A stretch of 64,000 nt of DNA from the NCBI RefSeq assembly GCF_008635795.1, contig NZ_VWRQ01000014.1:62001-126000 (forward strand). Reading direction: 5' to 3'. The position numbers and the translations under genes were made by a program. Below the pieces are notes generated by a model. It made no database searches, was not told the DNA's origin, and saw only the letters and a program-made list of their open reading frames with translations. The DNA is from Paenibacillus tepidiphilus. Its GTDB lineage: Bacteria; Bacillota; Bacilli; Paenibacillales; Paenibacillaceae. Shown piece after piece: positions 45,418 to 54,591 of the stretch (position 1 is the first letter of the stretch; each line of letters begins with the position of its first letter).

Positions 45418-48057
45418 ATGGATTTCAACAAATTAACGCAAAAGCTGCAGGAGGCTGTGGCGGAGGCGCAATCCCTTGCTGCGGCAAGCGGACATCAGGA
45501 GATCGACCATCTCCATCTCCTGAAGGCGCTGCTTCTGCAGCAGGAGGGCTTGCTGCCGCGACTGCTACAGAAGCTGGATATTCCGGCCGGGGAGCTGCTC
45601 CAGGACACTGAAGCGCTGCTTGCGCGCAAAGCCAGGGTCAGCGGCACCGGTACGATGCGGCGCTATGCCTCGCAGGCGCTGCTTGAGGTGCTGGAGCAGG
45701 CCGAGCGGGAGGCGGCGCAGATGCACGATGAATTCGTCGCCGTCGAGCATGCCGTACTGGCAATGGTTTCGGACTCCGGCAGCGGCAACCGGGAGCTGCG
45801 GGGACTGTTCACAAGCCGCGGCGTTACCCGCGATAAGCTGCTGAAGGTGCTCGCAGACATCCGCGGCCACCAGCGGGTCACAAGCCGTGAGCCGGAAGCG
45901 ACCTATGAGGTGCTGGAGAAGTACGGACGCGATCTGGTCGCCGAGGTGCGGGCAGGCAAGATTGATCCCGTGATCGGCCGTGACGGGGAGATTCGCCGCG
46001 TCATCCGCATTCTTTCCCGCAAGACGAAGAACAACCCGGTGCTGATCGGTGAGCCGGGCGTCGGCAAGACGGCTATCGTGGAAGGGCTGGCGCACCGGAT
46101 TGTGCGCAGGGACGTGCCGGAGGGGCTGAAGGACAAGACGATTTTTTCGCTGGATATGAGTGCGCTCGTTGCAGGCGCCAAATACCGCGGGGAATTTGAG
46201 GAGCGGCTGCAGGCCGTATTAAAAGAAATCCGTGAAAGCAACGGCCGGATCATCCTGTTCATCGACGAGCTGCATACCATTGTCGGCGCGGGCAAGACGG
46301 AGGGGGCTATGGATGCCGGCAATATGCTTAAGCCGATGCTGGCGCGCGGCGAGCTGCATTGTATCGGAGCGACGACGCTGGATGAATACCGCAAGTATAT
46401 CGAGAAGGACCCGGCGCTGGAACGCCGCTTCCAGCAGGTGCTGGTCAGCGAGCCGGATGTCGAGGATACAATTTCGATTCTGCGCGGGCTGAAGGAACGG
46501 TTCGAAGTGCATCATGGCGTCAAAATCCATGACAGCGCGCTGGTGGCCGCGGGCGTACTGTCAAACCGGTACATTACCGACCGCTTCCTTCCGGATAAAG
46601 CGATTGACCTTGTCGACGAGGCCTGTGCGATGATCCGTACGGAGATTGATTCCATGCCGGGCGAGATGGATGAAGTGACCCGCCGCTTGATGCAGATGGA
46701 GATTGAGGAGGCCGCGCTGAAGAAGGAGACAGACGATGCCAGCGCACGGCGGCTTGAGGCGCTGCAGCGGGAGCTTGCTGATCTGAAGGAGAAGCATCTG
46801 GAGATGACGGCCCGCTGGGAGAAGGAGAAATCAGTAATCCAGGGTATCCGCGAGCTGCAGAAGCGATTGGAGCAAGCCCGCAAGGACCTGGTGGACGCCC
46901 AGGAGGAATATGATCTGAACAAGTCGGCCGAGCTGAGCTATGGCATCATTCCCGATCTGGAGCGGCAGCTGAAGGCAGCCGAGGAAGCGGCGGAGCAGGA
47001 TCAGGAGGGGCGGCTGCTGCGTGAGGCCGTAACCGAGGAGGAGATCGCCGACATCGTATCCCGCTGGACCGGTATTCCGGTCACCCGCCTGGTGGAAGGC
47101 GAACGCGACAAGCTGCTGCGGCTGGAAGAGACGCTGCACCGGCGGGTGGTCGGCCAGGATGAGGCCGTGTCGCTGGTAGCCGATGCCGTGCTGCGGGCGC
47201 GGGCGGGCATCAAGGACCCGAACCGGCCGATCGGCTCCTTCCTGTTCCTTGGCCCGACCGGCGTCGGTAAGACTGAGCTGGCGAAGGCGCTGGCCGTGTC
47301 GCTATTCGACCGCGAAGACGGCATGATCCGCATCGACATGTCGGAGTACATGGAGAAGCACAGCGTATCCCGCCTGGTGGGGGCGCCTCCCGGCTACGTC
47401 GGCTATGAGGAAGGCGGCCAGCTGACCGAAGCGGTGCGCCGCCAGCCGTACACCGTCGTGCTGCTGGACGAGGTGGAGAAGGCTCACCCGGATGTGTTCA
47501 ACATCCTGCTGCAGCTGCTTGATGACGGCCGCCTGACCGACTCGCAGGGCCGGATTGTCGATTTCAAGAATACGATAGTCATCATGACCTCGAATATCGG
47601 CTCGCCGCATCTTATTCAAGGCACTGATGACAACGGCGAGCTGACTGAGGCCGTCAGGGACCGCGTCATGAAGGAGCTGACCGGCCATTTCCGTCCCGAG
47701 TTCCTGAATCGGGTGGACGATATTGTCATGTTCAAGCCGCTCAGCCTGGGCGAAATTGAGCAAATCGTCGTCAAGCTGGTGGACGGTCTGCGGACGCGGC
47801 TTGCCGGGCGCGGCGTAGGTCTGCACCTGGAAGAGTCGGCGGTGCGCTTTATCGCCCGCGAGGGCTTCGATCCGGTGTACGGCGCCCGGCCGCTGAAGCG
47901 GTTCATTCAGCGCAGCCTGGAGACGCCGGTGGCCAGAGCGTTAATCGCCGGCGATGCCGATGAAGGCGCGGTGCTGGAGGTCCGCGAGCGCGAAGGCCGG
48001 CTCGACGTTGTCATCGCTAAGCCGGAGGCAGCCGGTGCGGCGGAGGCATCCCTGTAA
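45418..48057 (+). CDS. clpB: ATP-dependent disaggregase ClpB
   Basis: An 879-residue AAA+ chaperone that pulls proteins out of aggregates together with DnaK. The N-domain (about 1-145) precedes AAA-1 with Walker A GEPGVGKT (212-219), [10 protein letters not shown] and IDELHT. The coiled-coil M-domain follows (about 410-525). AAA-2 has GPTGVGKT (612-619), the pore loop [15 protein letters not shown] and Walker [12 protein letters not shown]. The length is normal and the M-domain distinguishes it from ClpC and ClpE. No ClpP-binding loop was noted. ATG 45418 has GGAGAGGTG upstream. It sits beside CtsR-controlled hsp20. Confidence 0.96.
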   Translation: MDFNKLTQKLQEAVAEAQSLAAASGHQEIDHLHLLKALLLQQEGLLPRLLQKLDIPAGELLQDTEALLARKARVSGTGTMRRYASQALLEVLEQAEREAAQMHDEFVAVEHAVLAMVSDSGSGNRELRGLFTSRGVTRDKLLKVLADIRGHQRVTSREPEATYEVLEKYGRDLVAEVRAGKIDPVIGRDGEIRRVIRILSRKTKNNPVLIGEPGVGKTAIVEGLAHRIVRRDVPEGLKDKTIFSLDMSALVAGAKYRGEFEERLQAVLKEIRESNGRIILFIDELHTIVGAGKTEGAMDAGNMLKPMLARGELHCIGATTLDEYRKYIEKDPALERRFQQVLVSEPDVEDTISILRGLKERFEVHHGVKIHDSALVAAGVLSNRYITDRFLPDKAIDLVDEACAMIRTEIDSMPGEMDEVTRRLMQMEIEEAALKKETDDASARRLEALQRELADLKEKHLEMTARWEKEKSVIQGIRELQKRLEQARKDLVDAQEEYDLNKSAELSYGIIPDLERQLKAAEEAAEQDQEGRLLREAVTEEEIADIVSRWTGIPVTRLVEGERDKLLRLEETLHRRVVGQDEAVSLVADAVLRARAGIKDPNRPIGSFLFLGPTGVGKTELAKALAVSLFDREDGMIRIDMSEYMEKHSVSRLVGAPPGYVGYEEGGQLTEAVRRQPYTVVLLDEVEKAHPDVFNILLQLLDDGRLTDSQGRIVDFKNTIVIMTSNIGSPHLIQGTDDNGELTEAVRDRVMKELTGHFRPEFLNRVDDIVMFKPLSLGEIEQIVVKLVDGLRTRLAGRGVGLHLEESAVRFIAREGFDPVYGARPLKRFIQRSLETPVARALIAGDADEGAVLEVREREGRLDVVIAKPEAAGAAEASL

Positions 48058-48061
48058 CCAA

Positions 48062-48106
48062 AGCGGCTATCCTGTCCATCTTACAGACAGGGCAGCCGCT
48101 ATTTTT
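48062..48106 (+). terminator. Intrinsic terminator of clpB
   Basis: AGCGGCT...CCTGTC pairs with GACAGG...AGCCGCT (two stacked stems), followed by ATTTTTG. Confidence 0.88.
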
Positions 48107-48253
48107 GTATGAGAGGCCCAATGGCGCTGCTTACGGACAGAATATCGACCGGGAACAGCTGACTGCTTCTCCCCGTTTCCTGCCTCGATCTGCTATGATA
48201 GAATGGCCATAATCCAAATAACGGAAATACCTGCGGAAATCAGAGGAGATACG

Positions 48254-48952
48254 ATGAACAACCCCATACATATTCTCGTTGCCGAAGACGACAGCGATAT
48301 CAGCCGGCTGCTGTGCAGCATTATCAGAAAGAGCGGCTATATTCCCCAGCCTGCTTATTCGGGGACAGAGGCCCTGCTTTATCTGGAGCAGCGCCCGTGG
48401 AGTATGCTGCTGCTCGATCTGATGCTGCCCGGGATGACGGGCGAAGAGCTGCTGCAGAAAATGGCCGGGCGGGAGAATCTGCCGATTCTCATCATTTCGG
48501 CCAAGGGCGAGCCGCAGACCAAGGTGGCTGCCCTGCGCGGCGGTGCGGATGATTTCATCACCAAGCCGTTCGATGTCGAGGAAGTCTCAGCGCGAATCGA
48601 TTCCCATCTGCGGCTGTATGCACGCATCGCCCAGCCGGCATTGGCATTGTCCAAGGTGCTGCAGCATAAGGGACTAGTGCTTGACCAGGATGCCATGGCG
48701 GTTACGGCGGAGGGGAGCGAATTGACGTTAACCGCCCGGGAGTTCGACATTCTCTCGCTGCTCCTGTCGGCCCCGAGCAAGGTATTTACGAAAGCCAATC
48801 TGTACGAAAAAGTATGGGGCGAACCATTCTACGGAGATGACAATACGGTCAACGTTCATATGAGCAATCTGCGCAGCAAGCTTGCCAAGGCCGCCCCCGG
48901 GAGCGAATTTATCGAGACGGTATGGGGCATGGGCTACCGGCTCAAGCCTTAA
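48254..48952 (+). CDS. OmpR/PhoB-type response regulator
   Basis: A 232-residue two-component regulator. The receiver domain has the acidic pair EDD (11-13), the phosphoacceptor Asp55 in LLLDLMLPGMTGEE, and Lys in TKPFD. The C-terminal winged helix has LTAREFDILSLLLSAPSKVFTKANLYEKVWGE and NVHMSNLRSKL. The start at 48254 has AGAGGAGA six bases upstream, and the longer frame lacks one. It is followed by an ABC transporter and the cognate kinase, the order seen for peptide-antibiotic sensing and export modules. Confidence 0.93.
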   Translation: MNNPIHILVAEDDSDISRLLCSIIRKSGYIPQPAYSGTEALLYLEQRPWSMLLLDLMLPGMTGEELLQKMAGRENLPILIISAKGEPQTKVAALRGGADDFITKPFDVEEVSARIDSHLRLYARIAQPALALSKVLQHKGLVLDQDAMAVTAEGSELTLTAREFDILSLLLSAPSKVFTKANLYEKVWGEPFYGDDNTVNVHMSNLRSKLAKAAPGSEFIETVWGMGYRLKP

Positions 48953-49035
48953 GACATTCTTAAGGTTTGCCTTTAGCTCTTCTTATGGTTTGGTTTCTAT
49001 ACTTGGTCTATCGCGTAAAGGAGGCCAAGACGAGG

Positions 49036-49959
49036 ATGCAAGAATATGTATTAAGAACGAATCAGCTGTCCAAGCATTTCAAAGGCCATACGGCGCTGGA
49101 TAAAGTCAATTTGTCGATCGCCAAAGGCTCCATCTATGGCTTTATCGGGCAGAACGGGGCCGGCAAATCAACACTCATCCGTATGGTGGCCGGCCTTGCT
49201 TATCCGAGCGGGGGGACGGTTGAGCTGTTCGGAGCCAGCGGAGAGCAGGCATTGACCGAGGCGCGGAAGCGGGTCGGATCCATGATTGAAAGCCCCGCCC
49301 TGTTCCCCCATATGACTGCTGCCGAGAACCTGGAAGCAAACCGGATTCTGCGCGGCATTCCCGGCAAGGATTGCGTGAACCGGATGCTGAAGCAGGTTGG
49401 TCTGGAGGGGGCTCAGCGGAAAAAGGCCAGAAATTTCTCGCTCGGCATGAAACAGCGCCTGGGTTTGGGAATCGCTCTGCTGGGCGATCCGGAGTTTCTG
49501 ATGCTGGACGAGCCGATCAATGGGCTGGACCCGGTGGGCGTTGTGGAAATTCGCGAGCTGCTCAGACGGCTGAACCGTGAGCTGGGCATTACGATACTGA
49601 TCTCCAGCCATATCCTGAGTGAGCTGCATCTAGTGGCCAGCCATTACGGCATTATTCACCGCGGCCGGCTGCTGGAACAGCTCACGGCTGAGGAATTGAA
49701 CAGCAAATGCCAGCAGTATCTGCTCATCAAGGCGGATCATCCCGATAGGGCGGCGGCCGTCATTCAGAAAGAACTGGACACGGCGGATTTCGAAGTGATG
49801 CAGGACGGGGCCATCAAGCTGTTCAGCCGTATGGAAGATCCGGGCAGGGTATCGACGGCGCTCTTTTCCGCAGGGCTCGTAATCGAGAAGTTTATGCCTA
49901 TGGGCGAAGATTTGGAGAGCTATTACACGAAGCGGATCGGAGGGCATCCGCATGTATAA
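49036..49959 (+). CDS. ABC transporter ATP-binding protein (bacteriocin/antibiotic resistance type)
   Basis: A 307-residue ATPase. Walker A is GQNGAGKST, the signature is NFSLGMKQRLGLG, Walker B is FLMLDEPINGLDPVG, and the H-loop is SSHILSEL. The C-terminal extension (about 215-307) is typical of the BcrA/SpaF/NatA-like group. The start ATG 49036 has AAAGGAGG 11 bases upstream. It works with the permease encoded next, whose start overlaps this stop by eight bases. The group exports or disables lantibiotics and similar peptides. The substrate is not readable from the sequence. Confidence 0.9.
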   Translation: MQEYVLRTNQLSKHFKGHTALDKVNLSIAKGSIYGFIGQNGAGKSTLIRMVAGLAYPSGGTVELFGASGEQALTEARKRVGSMIESPALFPHMTAAENLEANRILRGIPGKDCVNRMLKQVGLEGAQRKKARNFSLGMKQRLGLGIALLGDPEFLMLDEPINGLDPVGVVEIRELLRRLNRELGITILISSHILSELHLVASHYGIIHRGRLLEQLTAEELNSKCQQYLLIKADHPDRAAAVIQKELDTADFEVMQDGAIKLFSRMEDPGRVSTALFSAGLVIEKFMPMGEDLESYYTKRIGGHPHV

Positions 49960-50713
49960 CCTGATCAAAGGGGAGCTGTTCAAGCTCCGCAAGAACGGGG
50001 CGTTCTGGACGCTGCTGTGTACACTCACCATCCTCTCGCTTGCCTATCCGTTATTATATTATTTCGATAGCCGGGCGAGCGGCACGCCGCAGATGACAGG
50101 TGCCGAATTCTTCGTTAATTTTATCGCAAGCAATTCGCATGTCCTCAAATTCAGCGTGGCGATGCTGGCCGGATTCTTTATCTGCACGGAATACTCCTCG
50201 GGTGTCATGAAGACCATCGCCTCATCGGGGAACGCCAGATGGCGATTGTTCACGGCCAAGCTGATCGTATTCGCAGCGGGTGCAATGGCGGCTTCGCTGG
50301 TCTTTCCGGTCGTCGGCATGACAGAAACGACGCTGCTGGCAGGCTTCGGCCAACTGCCGGAGGGCGGTGCTGCACTGCTGATCCCCCGTGCTCTGGGACT
50401 GACCCTATTATATTCGGCCGCCTTTGCGGCGATGGGGGCCTTGTTCGCCGTAATCTTTACCGACAGCGACAAGACAATCATTTTTTTATTAGCCTTCTTT
50501 ATGCTGACGGACACGCTCTGGGTTGCTGTAGGCAGGAAAATTCCATTCTTCGCCGAGCTGCATGACTATTCCATCTTCAAGCTGTCCATTGAGATCGGCA
50601 AGCCTGGAATTGACAGCGGAGAGTGGCCGGCGTTCCTGCTGGTGCCCCTGGGGACTATTGCCCTGTCGGCAATTTTGGGAATCCTGGCCTTCCGCCGGAA
50701 AGAGATCAAATAA
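49952..50713 (+). CDS. ABC-2 type permease (lantibiotic immunity-like)
   Basis: A 253-residue integral membrane protein with about six hydrophobic segments (from ALCT/LTILSLAYPLLYYF onward). It has the family features NLIKGELFKLRKNGAFW at the N-terminus and FICTEYSSGVMKTIASSGNARWRLFTAKLIV in the middle. It ends LAFRRKEIK. It overlaps the ATPase gene and precedes the kinase gene by 18 bases. Only one permease gene is present, so a homodimer is likely. Confidence 0.87.
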   Translation: MYNLIKGELFKLRKNGAFWTLLCTLTILSLAYPLLYYFDSRASGTPQMTGAEFFVNFIASNSHVLKFSVAMLAGFFICTEYSSGVMKTIASSGNARWRLFTAKLIVFAAGAMAASLVFPVVGMTETTLLAGFGQLPEGGAALLIPRALGLTLLYSAAFAAMGALFAVIFTDSDKTIIFLLAFFMLTDTLWVAVGRKIPFFAELHDYSIFKLSIEIGKPGIDSGEWPAFLLVPLGTIALSAILGILAFRRKEIK

Positions 50714-50731
50714 TAGAGGGGTGGGCAAGAG

Positions 50732-51649
50732 GTGCTGCTTGTTCTAATCATTATACTGTTTGCGGCAGCGGCTCTTCTGCTCACCCGGCTGTGGATGCTA
50801 AGACGGGAGCTGGAGCGGATGACGGAGCAGCTGCGTCTTTACAACGACCGGACAACGGGCAAACACATCGACGTCGCTTTATTCGACGGGCGGCTTGAGG
50901 CGCTCGCGGAACAAATCAACCGCCAATCCGGGTTAGTCGTCGAAGCGGAGGCCCGGCGCAAACGGATCGAGCATGAATTCCGGCAGGCGGTTGCGAACAT
51001 CTCCCATGATATCCGTACTCCGCTGACCTCGATCCTGGGCTATATTCAGTTGCTTGAGGCGGAGTCGATTACGCCGGAGGAGAAACGGGAATACGTCGCT
51101 TATGTCAAAAACCGGGCGCGGCGGCTGCAGGCGCTCTTGAACGATTTCTTCGAGCTATCCGTCATTGAGTCGCTGGATTATCCTCTGCAAACTGAAAAGC
51201 TTGGCATGACCGCGCTGCTCTCCGACATTCTGGTAGGATTCTACGATGCCTTTAATGAAAAGGGCATCACGCCGGAGATACGGCTGCCGGAGGAGAATGT
51301 GTTCCTATACACCGACGAGTCGGCCGTGCGGAGAGTGATCGAGAATCTGCTGATTAACACGGTTAAACATGCGGGCGGCCAGGTGAATATCAGCTTTGCA
51401 GAGCAGCAGGAGACAGCCGTATTGACGATAGTAAACGATGCGCAGGCGTTGGCCGGAAGCGACGTCAGTCTGTTGTTTGACCGCTTCTATACCGCAGACC
51501 GGACAAGATCCGCCCAATCCTCGGGACTCGGTCTCTCCATTGCCAAAAGTCTGATGAACAAGATGGGCGGCACGCTTGCAGCGGAACTGCACGGAGAGCA
51601 GCTGACGATGATCTGCCGCTGGAAGCTGAACACCGCAGTGCCAAGTTAG
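50732..51649 (+). CDS. Sensor histidine kinase, short intramembrane-sensing type
   Basis: A 305-residue kinase. One N-terminal membrane segment (about 1-20) has almost no extracellular part, so it probably senses through its partner transporter or in the membrane. The H-box is NISHDIRTPLTSILGY (His92), the N-box is RRVIENLLINTVKHAGG, and the G2 box is SSGLGLSIAKSLMNKMGG. The usual DxGxG motif is replaced by NDAQALAGSD, which I have seen in lantibiotic-type kinases. The start is GTG with GAGGGG upstream. It forms an operon with the response regulator and transporter. Confidence 0.9.
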   Translation: MLLVLIIILFAAAALLLTRLWMLRRELERMTEQLRLYNDRTTGKHIDVALFDGRLEALAEQINRQSGLVVEAEARRKRIEHEFRQAVANISHDIRTPLTSILGYIQLLEAESITPEEKREYVAYVKNRARRLQALLNDFFELSVIESLDYPLQTEKLGMTALLSDILVGFYDAFNEKGITPEIRLPEENVFLYTDESAVRRVIENLLINTVKHAGGQVNISFAEQQETAVLTIVNDAQALAGSDVSLLFDRFYTADRTRSAQSSGLGLSIAKSLMNKMGGTLAAELHGEQLTMICRWKLNTAVPS

Positions 51650-51726
51650 CAGCCGGATAGGGTGCCGAGGATTGCCGTGACAGATTACTGCTCCTTGAAC
51701 ACGTAAATTTTAGAGCCATGCAAATA

Positions 51727-51767
51727 CAACAAGCGTCCGGGGCCGGCAGGCCGCAGGACGCTTGTTG
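51727..51767. terminator. Hairpin between convergent kinase and glycosyltransferase genes
   Basis: CAACAAGCGTCC and GGACGCTTGTTG are exact inverted copies with a 17-base GC-rich loop. T-runs are absent, so termination strength is uncertain, but the location between converging genes supports this role. Confidence 0.65.
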
Positions 51768-51778
51768 CCGTAATAAGC

Positions 51779-53584
51779 TTATTCATCCCACGGCACGAGA
51801 CGGGGATTCTGGTCGAGGATGGATTCGTATTGTTCCTTCCAGCCGTACTGCGCATCGGGGTCTAGCAGCATATAGCGCAGGTATTTATCCAGCCGGTATT
51901 CCGGCCGCGACCAGCCCAGGTGCTTGATCCGCAGATTGCTGAGCTGATGGGGGAGCTCGAAAATATTCTCCGGCAGCCGCCCGCAGTGCTGCGGGAGGTT
52001 GTTCCAGGTGTAGCCGAAATCCTCCCGGTAGCGGATCAGGAACGGGCGGTAGCTCTGATGGGCCTGCCAGAAGACATCCTCACGGTAATGCTCATCATCC
52101 CAGAAATCGTACAGCCGGAAGCAGAATAAATCGCAGGACTCTTCGCGGAGCAGGGTCTCGACTTCCGCAGCAAAGCTCTTCTCGAACAGCTCATCGGCAT
52201 CGAGGCTGAGTATCCACTCCGGCCGGCTCTTCAGCGTCTCATCCCACTGCTGCTTGCGCAGCTCCGCCTCGTTGCTGAATTTGGAGACGGTGTTCTGCAC
52301 CAGCCGCAGCGGGATGCCTTCCAGCTCGCGGCGGCAAATCTCTGCCGTATCATCGGTGCTGCCGTCGTCGATAATGACGGCCTCATCAATGTATTTGCGG
52401 TGCTCGCGCAGCACCTGCTGCAGGAAGCGTCCGCCTTCATTCCTGACGATCATGCTCAGCGTTAGCTTGGGGCGCCTGCCGGGGGGTGTCCCGCTGGCTG
52501 CTTGCGTGAAGCTTGGTTCATCCGGCAGCGCCCCCTCATGCGGGGAGGTATTGCCTTCCTGCGGCTGCACGGCAGCGGGCCCGGGTGCAATGGCTGCATC
52601 GGCTGGCAGGGGTTCCTCTGCAGCGCCACTCCCCGTACTCTGGTCCCCGAGACTATCGTCCGCAAGCTTATCTTCCCGTGCACGGTCACCCGCGCCCTCC
52701 GCATCCTCAGCGTCCCACATCCGGGCAGCGTCCTCGCCCGCAGCCCACGCGGTTCCTTCGCTTCGCGCCTGCGGCGAGGTCAGCCGCAGATAATCGTCGA
52801 CCTTGGCCAGATCGCTGTCCCGGTACAGGTGCAGCGCCGGATAATGGGTGTCGACATAGAGCGGGATGCCGAGTGCGGCGGCGCGGATGCAGAAATGACG
52901 GTCCTCGCCCCAATAGGAGATATTCTTGACCGGGTCGAAGCTGGCTCCGGAGAGAATAGCCCGGCGGCTGATCAGGGTACAGGCACCCAGGCCGCCTACT
53001 TCATAGACACCGGGATGCTGCAGCTTGTTCAGAAATTCATGAAACCGGCGGTTAATTTCCTCCTGGCTGAGCTGCTCTCCGGGGAGCAATTCCCACTGAT
53101 TGTACTCATCATGCATCCAGACCTGCGGCTGGAGCATGGTATTCGGCTGCCACTGCGTCCAGAAAATCTCCGAGACGATATCCCGGTCCATGCGGATCAG
53201 GTGGCTCACGGTACCCGGATGCAGCAGCAGGTCCGAGTCGATCAGGAACAGGTAGTCGTATTCAAAGACCTCGGCGCGGCGAATCATCAGATTCTTGAAG
53301 CCGGCCACCTTCCAGATCAGCGCCGAATGCCAGTAATGGGTAGTGTCGTTGCGGATATAAGCGTCACGGACGCCGGAGGATTGGAGGAAGACGGACGGCT
53401 CCTGGTCCGCGAACTCCCGGAGCAGCAGGCTGGACGCCTCATCGTCATTGTCATCAATGAAATAGAAATCCAGCGTGAAGTTATCGCGGTGCAGCCGCCG
53501 TAGCGAGCCCAGAAATTCGCGCAGAATCTGCGGCTTTTGATGAATCGGACTGCCCAGCAGCACACGCTTCGGTGTTCTCTTCAC
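51779..53584 (-). CDS. Two-domain glycosyltransferase (Anp1-like plus GT2)
   Basis: A 601-residue cytoplasmic protein. The N-terminal domain (about 1-265) is a nucleotide-sugar transferase with FYFIDDNDDEASS, YLFLIDSDLLLHP (D-x-D) and YWGEDRHFCIRAAALG. A low-complexity acidic/Pro/Ala linker follows (about 275-370). The C-terminal GT2 domain (about 372-601) has TLSMIVRNEGGRFLQQVL, IIDDGSTDDT and ILSLDADELFEKS. It probably adds sugars to a surface polymer, glycoprotein or secondary metabolite. The start is GTG with GAGGAG very close, so the start is uncertain. No partner genes are nearby. Confidence 0.88.
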   Translation of the reverse strand: MKRTPKRVLLGSPIHQKPQILREFLGSLRRLHRDNFTLDFYFIDDNDDEASSLLLREFADQEPSVFLQSSGVRDAYIRNDTTHYWHSALIWKVAGFKNLMIRRAEVFEYDYLFLIDSDLLLHPGTVSHLIRMDRDIVSEIFWTQWQPNTMLQPQVWMHDEYNQWELLPGEQLSQEEINRRFHEFLNKLQHPGVYEVGGLGACTLISRRAILSGASFDPVKNISYWGEDRHFCIRAAALGIPLYVDTHYPALHLYRDSDLAKVDDYLRLTSPQARSEGTAWAAGEDAARMWDAEDAEGAGDRAREDKLADDSLGDQSTGSGAAEEPLPADAAIAPGPAAVQPQEGNTSPHEGALPDEPSFTQAASGTPPGRRPKLTLSMIVRNEGGRFLQQVLREHRKYIDEAVIIDDGSTDDTAEICRRELEGIPLRLVQNTVSKFSNEAELRKQQWDETLKSRPEWILSLDADELFEKSFAAEVETLLREESCDLFCFRLYDFWDDEHYREDVFWQAHQSYRPFLIRYREDFGYTWNNLPQHCGRLPENIFELPHQLSNLRIKHLGWSRPEYRLDKYLRYMLLDPDAQYGWKEQYESILDQNPRLVPWDE

Positions 53585-53807
53585 CGCTCCTCACTTCCTT
53601 GCAGGGTCAACATGAATAGAACATCCCCTTGGATTCACAATTACGGATATGAATTATATGTATTCAATATATTTTGAGAGGGAATAGACTAACCCTTATT
53701 TTTTGAAAAAGCGCGAGGAAATATATGGGTTGGTCTCCGGAAGGGGGGCTGGTGTACAATACCGCTATCAGAGATACCCATTACACACCTTAGAGAGGAG
53801 TGGCTTC

Positions 53808-54026
53808 ATGGAACAAGCGCCGCTGAAAGTACAGCAGCTTATCGACATTCTGCTGGCGATGAACCCGCGTGCCGAGGTAAGCTGGTTCGACACGGAGACG
53901 GGAGCCAGCCGGCCGCTGAGAGACGAGGACGTAGAGGAGATTTACGCACCGGAGCAGGCCGCCAAGACAGTGGTGCGGATTGGAGCACCGGCACGGACCG
54001 GAGATTCAGGGGAGGCCAGAAGATGA
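53808..54026 (+). CDS. Small unknown protein upstream of cyclophilin
   Basis: A 72-residue acidic protein (MEQAPLKVQQLIDILLAMNP...) with no recognised domain. An in-frame ORF begins 35 codons earlier, but ATG 53808 has GAGAGGAG seven bases upstream. Its stop overlaps the cyclophilin ATG by four bases (ATGA), so the two genes are translationally coupled. The function is unknown. Confidence 0.7.
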   Translation: MEQAPLKVQQLIDILLAMNPRAEVSWFDTETGASRPLRDEDVEEIYAPEQAAKTVVRIGAPARTGDSGEARR

Positions 54027-54460
54027 AGCAGGCTTCAATTACATTGGAACGGGGCGGCATCATCCGGCTTGAGCTTTATGATGAGGAGGCCCCGGGCACC
54101 GTGGCCAACTTCGAGAAATTGGCGAACAGCGGCTTCTATAACGGTCTGAAGTTCCAGCGTGTGGTGCGCGGCTTTGTGGCCCAGGGAGGCTGCCCGGACG
54201 GCAACGGACGCGGCGGTACGGGGAAGATCCGCTGCGAGACGCAGAACAATCCGCACAGGCATGTACGCGGAGCCTTGTCGATGGCCCATTTCGGGCCGAA
54301 TACCGGCAGCTGCCAGTTTTTCATCTGCTATGATACCTTTGATTATCTGGACGCCTGGCATACGGTGTTCGGACAGGTGACAGAGGGGATGGAGCATGTG
54401 GAAGCGCTCAGACGCGGAGATATAATGAAGGAAGTGAAGGTGTGGGGCACTTCCGTGTAG
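54023..54460 (+). CDS. Cyclophilin-type peptidyl-prolyl isomerase
   Basis: A 145-residue cytoplasmic isomerase that accelerates cis-trans turning of X-Pro bonds during folding. It has the cyclophilin core FYNGLKFQRVVRGFVAQGGCPDGNGRGG, with the catalytic Arg in FQR, and LSMAHFGPNTGSCQFFICYD followed by AWHTVFGQV. The family usually reads GSQFFI, so an extra Cys is inserted here. No signal peptide is present. Confidence 0.93.
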   Translation: MKQASITLERGGIIRLELYDEEAPGTVANFEKLANSGFYNGLKFQRVVRGFVAQGGCPDGNGRGGTGKIRCETQNNPHRHVRGALSMAHFGPNTGSCQFFICYDTFDYLDAWHTVFGQVTEGMEHVEALRRGDIMKEVKVWGTSV

Positions 54461-54512
54461 CGTTCTGAAAATACCGCTTCCTGCAAGTTACATTTTTGAA
54501 AAAAAGATTGCA

Positions 54513-54541
54513 TTGTAATTCCTAGTATTCCGATATATAAT
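54513..54541 (+). promoter_or_regulatory. Sigma-A promoter of the oligopeptide transporter operon
   Basis: TTGTAA (54513-54518) and TATAAT (54536-54541) are separated by 17 bases, 51 bases before the binding-protein start codon. An AT-rich upstream stretch (TTTTTGAAAAAAA) could be an UP element. Confidence 0.75.
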
Positions 54542-54591
54542 TCAGAAACAGTGATAAAACTCACATAGACAGTCATAAAGGAGAGAGAGAC

